NCBI RefSeq assembly: GCF_051388915.1
Contig: NZ_JBPKBH010000015.1
Coordinates: 1-64,000 of the forward strand
Direction of reading: 5' to 3'
Origin: Yinghuangia sp051388915
GTDB taxonomy: Bacteria > Actinomycetota > Actinomycetes > Streptomycetales > Streptomycetaceae
DNA: 64,000 nucleotides
This document shows positions 24,525 through 31,920 of this stretch, piece by piece. Below the pieces are notes generated by a model. The model did no database searches. It was not told the DNA's origin and worked only from the letters and a program-made list of their open reading frames with translations. How positions within the stretch are numbered: the stretch's first letter is position 1; every line of letters begins with the position of its first letter. The translations under genes were made by a program, and so were the position numbers.

Positions 24525-25510
24525 CTGAGGTACTGCACGACGCCCGACGCGCGCAGCGGCTCCAGATACGTGCCGCCGGGGCGGTAGGCGGGGGACGTCG
24601 TGCCCTGGACGAAGTCGGACGCCCAGTTCACGGCCAGGGTTTGGAGCACCGTGACGTTCGCCGGTTGCGGGGCGCCGTTCGGCAGCGTGCACAGGGCGTC
24701 GGTGCTGGCGCCTTCGGCGTCGCAGTGGCTGCCGCTGGTGAGGCGCACGCCGAGGAACGGCCGGTGCACGTCGGTGGTCAGTTCGACGGTTCCGGACGCG
24801 TTGCCGTTGGCGAGGTACGGCGGTGACGACACCGCGAGGATCGGCTTGTCGGTGGTGTTGAGGCCGTTCAGGGCGTTGGCCATGTTCAGCCCGATGAACG
24901 AGTTGACGGGGTCCAGCAGGACCAGTCCGCGCAGGCGCGCGAACGCCGACGGGTAGTTCGTGCGGAGCCGGTTGGCGGCGTACGAGACCGCCTCGGCGCC
25001 GGCGGAGTGGCCGACGAACACCAGGTTTTGCGGCAGTGCGAGCCCCGGCCTGCCGGCCTCGGCGCGCGCGTCGGCGAAGCTGCGGCCGAGTTTGTCCCCG
25101 GGGTCGGCGGACTTGCCGAACAGATCGGCGACGTTGTCGAGGAAGGCGGTGTTGTTGCCGAGGTTGGAAACGGTGCACCCGAACAGGTCGGCCGACGGCA
25201 GGGTCGGCGCGAAGACCACGAATCCCGCCTCGGCGTATCGCCGTGCGAGGTCGTCGAGTTGGTTGTTGCTGCGGCTGAACCCGTGCTGGAGCCAGACGGT
25301 GCCCTTGGGGGTGCCCGCCGGGAAGTACCAGTCGCTGCTGCGGTGGTAGATGAAGGCCGCGCAGCGTACTTCGACGGTGTTCTCGACCTTGGTGACAGTC
25401 GGCGCCGCCGACGCGGACGGTGCGGTGACGCCGAGTTGCAGCGCGATGCTCGCGCTGAGCGCGAGCGCGCCGCGGGCGATGAATCTGCGCGGTGTGGCGG
25501 TGACGTTCAC
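24515..25510 (-). CDS. Secreted alpha/beta hydrolase
   Basis: From GTG 25510 (AGGGAG five bases upstream) this gives 331 residues: a signal peptide (RRFIARGALALSASIALQL then TAPSASA), an alpha/beta hydrolase fold with WLQHGFSRS (oxyanion loop), GHSAGAEAV (nucleophile elbow) and a C-terminal domain. A reading from ATG 25576 would put the start against the operator at 25577-25593 and add 22 non-signal residues, so the internal GTG is preferred. The Cys-containing segments VRCAAFIYH and FGCTV may form disulfides. It is the third esterase-like enzyme in the island and the second secreted one, regulated by the same operator type. The substrate is unknown. Confidence 0.75.
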   Translation of the reverse strand: MNVTATPRRFIARGALALSASIALQLGVTAPSASAAPTVTKVENTVEVRCAAFIYHRSSDWYFPAGTPKGTVWLQHGFSRSNNQLDDLARRYAEAGFVVFAPTLPSADLFGCTVSNLGNNTAFLDNVADLFGKSADPGDKLGRSFADARAEAGRPGLALPQNLVFVGHSAGAEAVSYAANRLRTNYPSAFARLRGLVLLDPVNSFIGLNMANALNGLNTTDKPILAVSSPPYLANGNASGTVELTTDVHRPFLGVRLTSGSHCDAEGASTDALCTLPNGAPQPANVTVLQTLAVNWASDFVQGTTSPAYRPGGTYLEPLRASGVVQYLSGT

Positions 25511-25967
25511 GAGCGCTCCCTGGAGACAGGCGGCCGCCCGAGGCGGCCGTCGACGGACGAGCGTGACGCGAGTCATGTTTCGTTGTGCGTAACAGAGTAT
25601 CCCTGTGGGAGTCGAATGGAAGACCCTGCGACACCTCGAATTTTTCGGAGGCCGGCAGGAACGTGCCCTCTCTCCAGCCTTGACGCGGGCACAGTCAGGC
25701 AGTTCACTGTGGCGACGGTTGAGGAAACATAGTTATCAAGAGGGAAACATTGAGGGAGCCGGTCCGCGAAGCCGACATCCACGGCGTCGCCGTGCCCGTC
25801 GTGTTCCGGCCCGTGGTCGTTGAACGTCCTTGGGGGCGGCCGGTTTTCCGCGTGCTCGGGTGGGGCCGCCCCGGCCTCCTCATCGCCCGACTCCTCGTGG
25901 CGTTCGTACGCCGCCTCGTTGCGAGCGCAGTCCGACCCGACCGCACCACCGAGATCAGGAGTAATCA
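25511..25967. promoter_or_regulatory. Divergent control region with two paired operators
   Basis: This 457-base gene-free stretch holds two operator pairs. One flanks the hydrolase: 25577-25593 (GTTTC-GTTGTGC-GTAAC) and 25597-25613 (GTATC-CCTGTGG-GAGTC). The other lies toward the surface-protein gene: 25712-25728 (GCGAC-GGTTGAG-GAAAC) and 25732-25748 (GTTAT-CAAGAGG-GAAAC). Both pairs have 20-base spacing. About 220 bases then separate the second pair from the ATG at 25968; a short frame there (from TTG 25750) is probably not a gene. Confidence 0.6.
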
Positions 25968-26642
25968 ATGAGAGCCACGCGTACCCTTGCCGCCTCCGTC
26001 CCGCTGGGCCTGGCCGCGGCCTTCGCCGCCCCGGGCGCCGCCCACGCGGTGGACGCCGGGGTCGAGTACACCTGCCAGGTGCCGGTCGCCGGTGCCACCA
26101 AAGCCGTGGTGGCGTTGTCCCTGACCGCATCACCGGCCAACCCCGGGGCGGGCGAGACCGTGACGTTCGCCTGGAAGGCCGAACCGGTCGCGCAACTTGC
26201 CGGGCCGGTCGCGTACGACGCGAACTCGATCCAGGTCAGCGCCGTTCTGGTCCTGTCCGGCGCGACCACGGCCACGGTCCAGTTGTCCGGTCCGCGGACG
26301 AACGCGGCGGTGCCCGCCGGATCCCCCCTGCCGCTCGGCGAGATGACCGGCACGGCGACCGTCGGGGCGGACGGACAGACCGTCGTCACGCCCGGGAAAC
26401 TCGTCGTCGACGTGCAACGGCAGCCTCGCCCGATCAGCGTGGCGTGTGAGCCGGTCAACCCCGCCCCGCTGTTGACCCTGGAGTCCGCCGCCGACGGTGC
26501 CGAGGGCGCCGACGGTGCCGCCGGAGACGACGACTCCGACGGCACCGTGCTGCCGATCGCGCTGGGCGGCGGCGCCGTCGTCCTGGTCGCCGCCGGAGCA
26601 GGGGTGTGGATGATGCGTCGCCGGGCCGCCACACGGACCTGA
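25968..26642 (+). CDS. Secreted, membrane-anchored surface protein
   Basis: A 224-residue protein with signal peptide (MRATRTLAASVPLGLAAAFAAPGAAHA), a beta-sandwich-like extracellular domain of about 140 residues (VEYTCQVPVAG, PANPGAGETVTFAWKAEP), an acidic Asp/Gly/Ala linker (about 180-195) and a C-terminal hydrophobic helix with a WMMRRRAATRT cytoplasmic end. There is no LPXTG-type sortase motif. The ATG is preceded by AGGAG seven bases away. Similar actinobacterial surface proteins have unknown roles. It could assist binding of a hydrophobic substrate at the cell surface. Its last 82 bases are repeated after the single-N join at 26683. Confidence 0.65.
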   Translation: MRATRTLAASVPLGLAAAFAAPGAAHAVDAGVEYTCQVPVAGATKAVVALSLTASPANPGAGETVTFAWKAEPVAQLAGPVAYDANSIQVSAVLVLSGATTATVQLSGPRTNAAVPAGSPLPLGEMTGTATVGADGQTVVTPGKLVVDVQRQPRPISVACEPVNPAPLLTLESAADGAEGADGAAGDDDSDGTVLPIALGGGAVVLVAAGAGVWMMRRRAATRT

Positions 26643-26778
26643 ACCCGCCGCGGGGGGGGGGGGTGGTGGGTGGCGCACACACNGCTGGGCGGCGGCGCCG
26701 TCGTCCTGGTCGCCGCCGGAGCAGGGGTGTGGATGATGCGTCGCCGGGCCGCCACACGGACCTGAACCCGCCGCGGGG
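26561..26778. other. Contig join with duplicated end sequence
   Basis: Bases 26561-26655 are repeated almost exactly at 26684-26778, separated by a G-run, a short filler and a single N (26683). This is the pattern of two overlapping contigs placed end to end without merging, so the duplicate should not be read as biology. Confidence 0.85.
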
Positions 26779-26861
26779 TGGTGCGGTGCGCGGCGCCGCA
26801 CCACCCCCGGACGCCGTGTGCGCATCGCCGTGCCCGCCGTGTCCGCCGGGCCGGCAGGTCG

Positions 26862-28763
26862 TCAGCCGTCCGCGTCCATCGCCGCGGCGCGTGTGGGCGG
26901 AACGCGTCGGTCCCACACGGCGGCGCCCAGACAGAGCCCGAGGAAGACCATCGTCCCGATCCATACGCCGGTGCTCGGACCCTCCGCGGAGCCGCCTGTC
27001 CCCGCGCCGGCCGGGTTGGTGCTCTGCGCTCGCGGCTGCTCGTCGCCGACGACCGTCCCGCCGACGAAACCGATGCGCACGTCGACGGTGTTCGCGTCGA
27101 CGAGCGGCTGGGGATTGGTGCCGGGCAACGGACCGACCCCGATGACGCATTGCCGCGTCAGGCAGTCGACACCGTGGACCGACGTGACCATCGTGAGGAC
27201 GACCTCGGGCAACCTGCCGTCCGCGTCGATGTTGACGAATGTGGCACCGGCCCCCAGATCGCAATGCTGGGGACCGGTGTAGCCCTCCGAGCACTGCCCG
27301 ACCGCGACCGCGCGCAGGCCCGGCTGGAATCCCGTGCCGCTGACGGTGACCTTCTGCCCCGGCACCAGCCCGGTGGACGCCGTGACCTCGACGGCCGCCG
27401 TCTCCGCGGCGTGCGCCTGGTGGGCCGGGAAGCCGAACGCTCCCACGGCCGCCAGTGCCGCGAGACCCGCTGCGGATGCGGCCACCGCTGGCCGCGGACC
27501 GCGGAACCGCCGCGTGCGCGGGGGGCGGACGGCGGCGACGGCCAGGATGCCGACGGGCACGGCCAGCAACACGGAGGCGTCGTCCCGGGACAGGACGCGT
27601 CCCCATCCCCAGCGCCAGGCGACGGCGGCGAGCGCGCCGGCGAACACGGCCGACACGAGCACCGGGGCGCGGGACCCGCCGTCCGGACGGGGCAACGGAG
27701 TTCCGGCGGCGGCGAGACCTGCGCACGCGGCGGCAACTCCCAGGCCCGCCACGATGGTCCATCCGCCGGGCGCCGTGCAGACCAGGACCACGCCGGTTGC
27801 GGACGCGAGCAGGAGACAGGGGACAGACCTGCCGAGCGCGGGGCCTGTGGCCGCGGAGCGCCGCTTCCGCAAGGCTGCTTCCGCGACGCCGACGACCAGC
27901 GCCGCGGCACCGGCCCCGGCCGCAAGGCGGTACGCCGGTCCGGCGCCCAGCACCGTCCAGCGGAACAACAGCAAATCGAGGAACACCACCACGGCCCCGA
28001 CAACCGCGAACGACGCCCCGGCGAGGACGATGGCCGCGCTGCCGTCCGGACGTTCGGCCCGGGCTCGTTCCGCCGGCGCGTGTTCGGCCCCGGCACGTTC
28101 GGCCGCGCCGACGCCGCTGCGCGCTCCGGCAGTCGGCCCGGCCGTCCGCGCCGGACGGTGCAGGACGAGAGGCAGATGGAGGGCCATGGCCAATGCGCCG
28201 CACAGCGCCAGGGCGTTGTCGGGGTGGAAGGCCAGTCGCCCGCACACCACTCCCGCGACGGCCACGCCGAACCACAGCGCCGCGACACCGGACGCGGTCG
28301 CCGCGCCGGAGCCGCGTGCCGTCCGTCGGCGAGCCCGCGCCGCGACACCGGCCGGTACGCCCGCCGCACAGGCCACCACACCCATCGCCACGCCGGACGG
28401 AACGAACGCGGCCGCCAGAATCAGGCCGCACGCCAGCGCGCCGGCGATGCCGTAGACCCGGTCCGCGGCGTGCCCGCGCGCGACCCAGCACCCCGAAGCC
28501 CAAGCCGCGGCCCAGGCCAGACACACTGTGGTCAGGAAGACATAGCGGACAGCCTTGCCCGGCATGCCGACGACGCCTCCCATCGCGTCCACCAACAGGA
28601 CGCAGGCGCCCAGCAGCAGACCGGCTCCCACAGCCGCCGCGTCGCGGACCACCGCATCGAGTCGGGGCGGCCGGGTCGGCGTGAAAGGCGTCGCCGTACC
28701 CCGGGGGAACGGGTCGGTCGTCGTGGGGGCGGGGCTGGTGGGACTTCCGGCGGGATGATCCAT
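26862..28763 (-). CDS. Membrane protein with a C-terminal neocarzinostatin-like extracellular domain
   Basis: A 633-residue protein. After a 35-residue Pro/Thr-rich cytoplasmic leader there are about twelve hydrophobic helices up to about residue 450 (small Ala/Gly/Val-rich segments, no recognised transporter signature). Then comes an extracellular domain (about 460-565), VEVTASTGLVPGQKVTVSGTGF.....VAVGQC.......CDLGAG...., with a second Cys pair (VDCLTRQCVIGV), matching the neocarzinostatin family immunoglobulin-like fold, which in chromoproteins binds a hydrophobic chromophore. A final helix near 598-615 would anchor the C-terminus. The paired operator at 28824-28860 lies upstream of the ATG. 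A role in binding or taking up a hydrophobic pigment is an attractive guess. Confidence 0.65.
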   Translation of the reverse strand: MDHPAGSPTSPAPTTTDPFPRGTATPFTPTRPPRLDAVVRDAAAVGAGLLLGACVLLVDAMGGVVGMPGKAVRYVFLTTVCLAWAAAWASGCWVARGHAADRVYGIAGALACGLILAAAFVPSGVAMGVVACAAGVPAGVAARARRRTARGSGAATASGVAALWFGVAVAGVVCGRLAFHPDNALALCGALAMALHLPLVLHRPARTAGPTAGARSGVGAAERAGAEHAPAERARAERPDGSAAIVLAGASFAVVGAVVVFLDLLLFRWTVLGAGPAYRLAAGAGAAALVVGVAEAALRKRRSAATGPALGRSVPCLLLASATGVVLVCTAPGGWTIVAGLGVAAACAGLAAAGTPLPRPDGGSRAPVLVSAVFAGALAAVAWRWGWGRVLSRDDASVLLAVPVGILAVAAVRPPRTRRFRGPRPAVAASAAGLAALAAVGAFGFPAHQAHAAETAAVEVTASTGLVPGQKVTVSGTGFQPGLRAVAVGQCSEGYTGPQHCDLGAGATFVNIDADGRLPEVVLTMVTSVHGVDCLTRQCVIGVGPLPGTNPQPLVDANTVDVRIGFVGGTVVGDEQPRAQSTNPAGAGTGGSAEGPSTGVWIGTMVFLGLCLGAAVWDRRVPPTRAAAMDADG

Positions 28764-29069
28764 GACGCCGACCGCCTTCCTCGGAGGCGGCGGGCCGGCG
28801 CCGACTCCACAGTCACATCAATTGTTCTCTAGTAGGAAACACAGTTCTACTATTGGATACATGTGGCAAGCAAGGACTCGTTGGCGGTTGCCGTCGGAGA
28901 TGCCGGAACCGCGAAAGGCCGGTGTGGACCCAACGGGCGGGGCCCACAACGGCCTTCGTGTGGCGACGGGTCATCGGCGCGCCACGCGCCGGGGCACTCC
29001 CGCGTCGTTCCGTGCGCGGCGTCGTGGCCGCGTCTGCCGCCTGGGGGCGGCGGCGTGCCTTTTCGGCCC
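28764..29069. promoter_or_regulatory. Control region with paired 17-base operator
   Basis: A gene-free stretch of 306 bases. Sites 28824-28840 (GTTCT-CTAGTAG-GAAAC) and 28844-28860 (GTTCT-ACTATTG-GATAC) start exactly 20 bases apart in an AT-rich patch about 60 bases upstream of the neocarzinostatin-domain gene. The part from 28870 to 29069 shows no gene on either strand. Confidence 0.65.
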
Positions 29070-29813
29070 TCAGTACTCGCGCAAAAGCCTTCCCGCATCG
29101 GGTAGTTGGTCGTCGAACCCGTGCTCGCGCAGGGCGTGCCACAAGGTGGCGCTGTTGATGGCCACGACCGGCTTGTCGAGTTCGCGTTCCAGGGTCCCCG
29201 CCAGTTCGACGAAGGACAGGTTGGTCCCGACCTGCACGATGGCCTCGACGTCGGGGCCGTCGATCTCGGCGACGACCTCGCGCAGTCGCTCGTCGGGTAC
29301 CCTCGCGATGTCCATTGCCGTGGGGCAGCGGAGCCCGGTGACGGCAGCGACGTCGAACCCCGCCTCGGCGAAGTAGCGCCCCACTTCGCGGTCGGCGATC
29401 GGCTGGTAGGGGGAGAAAACCGCGATCCGGCGGCATCCCAGCGTTTCGAGTGCCGCCTTGCACGAACTGGCGCCGGTGGTGACCGGCAGCCCGGTCCGGT
29501 TGCGCAGCCGCCGCTCGAAGGCCACGTTGCCCTCCACTCCGCCCCAGAACGTCTCGGCGGACATCCCCATGACCAGCCGCTCCGGTTCCGCGGTCAGGAC
29601 GTCTCGGACGGCGGTGTCGATGGACGCCCTGATCTGGCCCAGCAGCGCCTCGAAGTCGGCGTCGTCGCGTATGCCGGGACTCGGGATGTACATCGAGCCG
29701 GTCCGGTACGCGATCCCCCGCACCCCCGCCTTCCAGTAGTCGTGCTCGACGACGGTGTTGGTGCTGGGCACGACGACGCCGAACACGGCGCGCGGGCCGA
29801 CGGTGTTGGTCAT
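29070..29813 (-). CDS. Maleate isomerase / arylmalonate decarboxylase family protein 2
   Basis: A 247-residue paralogue of the protein at 21873-22616, sharing VFGVVVPSTNTVVEHDY, GMSAETFWGGVEGN, PYQPIADREV, GLRCPTAMDIA and VGTNLSFV. As there, neither canonical maleate-isomerase Cys position holds Cys, and the Cys seen in QCGTNLS of paralogue 1 is Val here. The ATG at 29813 overlaps the stop of the upstream TetR gene by four bases. Having two copies under separate promoters suggests two different substrates, such as differently alkylated maleates, or different induction. Confidence 0.72.
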   Translation of the reverse strand: MTNTVGPRAVFGVVVPSTNTVVEHDYWKAGVRGIAYRTGSMYIPSPGIRDDADFEALLGQIRASIDTAVRDVLTAEPERLVMGMSAETFWGGVEGNVAFERRLRNRTGLPVTTGASSCKAALETLGCRRIAVFSPYQPIADREVGRYFAEAGFDVAAVTGLRCPTAMDIARVPDERLREVVAEIDGPDVEAIVQVGTNLSFVELAGTLERELDKPVVAINSATLWHALREHGFDDQLPDAGRLLREY

Positions 29814-30370
29814 GGGCGCGGGAGCCTTTCCAGGACTTCGTCGACCGCCTGGTGCGCACGGTCGCGGTTGGGGGGACGGTCGAGGAGCAGAGCGTCGACC
29901 AGTAGCGGGGCGGCCACCGCGGCCACCGCGTCGTCACGGTCGGCCCGGGGGAGGTCCGCGCCGGACAGCGCGGTGTGGAACGGCGCGAGGAGGTCCTCGA
30001 CGTACCGGCGGCGCAGGTCCGCCGCGGACGGGTCGAGGGACGCCGCGGCGATGAGCGCGCGGAGGAACCCGCCGACCGGTTTGTCGCGCAGGCGGTCGCA
30101 CAGCAGGTCGACTTCGCTGTGCAGGTCCGCGACGACGTCGCCGGTCGGGGCGTGGACGCGCAGCGGGGCGACGTCGATGAGTGCGGACAGCACGTCGCTC
30201 GGGGCCGGCCAGTGGCGGTAGATCGTCGAGCGCGACACCCCGGTGGCGGTGTGCAGGCGCTGCGGGGTCAGTGCGGCCGCGCCCTCGGTGAGCAACAGGT
30301 CGAGTGCGGCGGTCAGGACGACGGTCGCGGTGTCGGAGGCGGGCCCTGCCGGGCGTCCGGGTCTGGTCAC
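29810..30370 (-). CDS. TetR-family transcriptional regulator
   Basis: A 186-residue TetR regulator: HTH around residues 35-60 (LTPQRLHTATGVSRSTIYRHW) and a helical ligand-binding domain (VDLLCDRLRDKPVGGFLRALI, LRRRYVEDLLAPFHTAL). The GTG start at 30370 lacks a strong ribosome binding site. It is co-transcribed with the maleate-isomerase-family gene through a four-base overlap, so it probably controls this pair and perhaps the divergent cupin gene at 30452. A single 17-base operator at 30414-30430 lies between them, so two kinds of regulator may act here. Confidence 0.82.
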   Translation of the reverse strand: MTRPGRPAGPASDTATVVLTAALDLLLTEGAAALTPQRLHTATGVSRSTIYRHWPAPSDVLSALIDVAPLRVHAPTGDVVADLHSEVDLLCDRLRDKPVGGFLRALIAAASLDPSAADLRRRYVEDLLAPFHTALSGADLPRADRDDAVAAVAAPLLVDALLLDRPPNRDRAHQAVDEVLERLPRP

Positions 30371-30413
30371 GAGAGTTGACGATACATGTTGTCCTGGTAA
30401 TTAATAACAGCTA

Positions 30414-30430
30414 CATTCTGAATCGGAAAC
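30414..30430. promoter_or_regulatory. Single 17-base operator between tetR and cupin genes
   Basis: CATTC-TGAATCG-GAAAC lies 22 bases before the cupin ATG. Unlike most other sites, no convincing partner is seen 20 bases away. Confidence 0.5.
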
Positions 30431-30451
30431 AATCATCCTCCAGGAGGCGCC

Positions 30452-31345
30452 ATGCGTCCGCATGTAGAGCTCATCGACGAACGCGATCTCATCTGGCACA
30501 CCGCGGAGTTCGCCCACGCGACCGGTACCGCGGAACAGCGCAACCTCAGTTACGACGAGGAGGACGGCTCGGCATCGCTCAAGGTGCGGTTCACCGGCGC
30601 GTGGTCCCGCCCGGCCGGGGTGCACCACGCCGAGACCGAGTGGTACGTGCTCTCCGGCCAGGTCGTCGTGGGCGAGACCGTGCTCGCGTCGGGGGGATTC
30701 TGGATGGCTCCCGCGGGGGTCCTCACCCCGCCGATCACGGTGGCCGAAGGCACCGAGATCCTCCTCTTCCGCGAGTACGGCGACTGGTCGTTCGACCTCG
30801 CCGACGCCGACCGGCCCGGCGTCCGGGAGGACCAGAGGTTCGTGGTCGTCGACAGCGCGGCGATGCCGTGGATCGACGTCAAGGACGGCAGCCCGATGCG
30901 CTTCGACCTGGGCGGCACCCCGGTGCCCGGGCTGTACATCAAGATGCTGCACCGCGACGAGAAGACCGGCTTCTACACGCGCCTGATCAAGGCCAAGCCC
31001 GGATGGCGCGAGGTGCCGCTCGCGCACCACCCGTGCAGTGAGGAGGCGTACTGCCTGGACGGGGCGTTCGACTACAACTTCGGCAAGATGTGGCCCGGCA
31101 CCTACTTCTGGCGGCCCGCCCTCGTCCGGCACGGCGACTTCACCGCGGACGCCGAGCAGGGCTGCACGTGGATCGTGCGTTCGGACAGCGATCTGGTCGA
31201 CTGGTACACGGACAACGCGCGCATAGTCATGGAGGGCGACGCGACCAACTGGGGCCCGGATTACGCGCACACGGTCGGCCCGCGCTTCGTCGAGCCGGTG
31301 CGCTCGCGCAGCATCGGCCCGTGGGAGGACCCCACCTACCAGTGA
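30452..31345 (+). CDS. Bicupin protein of unknown function
   Basis: A 297-residue protein with two cupin-like halves. The first (about residues 40-110) contains GVHHAETEWYVLSGQVVVG, with His and Glu in the positions of a cupin metal site. The second (about 150-250) contains TRLIKAKPGWREVPLAHHPCSEEAYCLDGAF, again with the H..(E) pattern. Bicupins include dioxygenases, isomerases and decarboxylases acting on small organic acids or aromatic rings. The ATG has CAGGAGG five bases upstream. It is followed by a strong rho-independent-type hairpin at 31377-31403, so it is transcribed alone. Confidence 0.7.
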   Translation: MRPHVELIDERDLIWHTAEFAHATGTAEQRNLSYDEEDGSASLKVRFTGAWSRPAGVHHAETEWYVLSGQVVVGETVLASGGFWMAPAGVLTPPITVAEGTEILLFREYGDWSFDLADADRPGVREDQRFVVVDSAAMPWIDVKDGSPMRFDLGGTPVPGLYIKMLHRDEKTGFYTRLIKAKPGWREVPLAHHPCSEEAYCLDGAFDYNFGKMWPGTYFWRPALVRHGDFTADAEQGCTWIVRSDSDLVDWYTDNARIVMEGDATNWGPDYAHTVGPRFVEPVRSRSIGPWEDPTYQ

Positions 31346-31376
31346 CCGCGGGACGCGGCCGACAGGCCGACGGCGA

Positions 31377-31403
31377 GCCCGGGAACGGCTTTCGTTCCCG
31401 GGC
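31377..31403 (+). terminator. Hairpin terminator between convergent genes
   Basis: A perfect 10-bp stem (GCCCGGGAAC / GTTCCCGGGC) with a 7-base loop, placed between the stop of the bicupin gene and the stop of the convergent lipocalin-like gene. It could serve both directions. Confidence 0.75.
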
Positions 31404-31435
31404 CCGCCGCTGTTGCATGCCGCGACACGGCGTGA

Positions 31436-31882
31436 TCAGTCGCGTTTGCGCGTCTCGTTGATCACGACCCGCCGGGTGCAGCGACCGTCCTGGATGAAGT
31501 GCCATGTACGGCAACGGGAGTTGCCGTCCTCGGACAGGTGGATCATCTCGTAGAGATAGCCGGACGGGTCGTTCTTGTACGTCCACGTGAGCACGGTGAT
31601 CTTCGCGTCCACGTCCCAGGCGTATCCGGTCATGCGCTCGGTGTCGAACCAGATGCGCCCGTCCCGGTACGCGGCCGGGAACCGGAACTCCTCGTAGCGG
31701 CCGTCGTCCCAGCGGTAGCGGTTCGTCTGCACGTACGGATGCTCGCCGTCCGAGGGGAACGCGCACGACAGGTGGGCATGGTGCCGGTCGGTCACCGTGC
31801 CGTCCTCGTCAATGTAGGTGTACGTCCCTTCCCATTCCCCTTCGTGGCGGGCCAGCGTGGCCATCTCCTCGCGAATTCCCAT
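31436..31882 (-). CDS. DUF3598-like (lipocalin-type) small protein
   Basis: A 148-residue protein, ARHEGEWEGTYTYIDEDGTVTDRH then repeated beta strands (YEEFRFPAAYRDGRIWFD, KITVLTWTYKNDP, SRCRTWHFIQDGRCTRRVVINETR). The EGEWEG opening and a single up-and-down barrel pattern are those of the DUF3598/lipocalin-like family, best known from cyanobacteria, for which ligand binding but no firm function is known. The first ATG is chosen (GGAAGGA upstream, rather distant). It follows the aldehyde dehydrogenase gene by 38 bases on the same strand and is the last gene of the nitrilase-ALDH-lipocalin operon. Confidence 0.65.
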   Translation of the reverse strand: MGIREEMATLARHEGEWEGTYTYIDEDGTVTDRHHAHLSCAFPSDGEHPYVQTNRYRWDDGRYEEFRFPAAYRDGRIWFDTERMTGYAWDVDAKITVLTWTYKNDPSGYLYEMIHLSEDGNSRCRTWHFIQDGRCTRRVVINETRKRD

Positions 31883-31920
31883 GGTGCTGCGGTTCCTTCC
31901 GGCTCGTGTGCGGTGGTCGG

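Noticed and set aside
25750..25971. Plus-strand frame of about 73 codons from TTG 25750 ending in an ATGA overlap with the surface-protein gene
   Set aside because: No ribosome binding site, Arg/Val-rich low-information translation, and the downstream gene has its own good Shine-Dalgarno site. Probably untranslated leader.
26684..26778. Apparent second copy of a membrane-anchor coding segment
   Set aside because: Near-exact copy next to a single N and G-run: a contig-overlap artefact, not a gene duplication.
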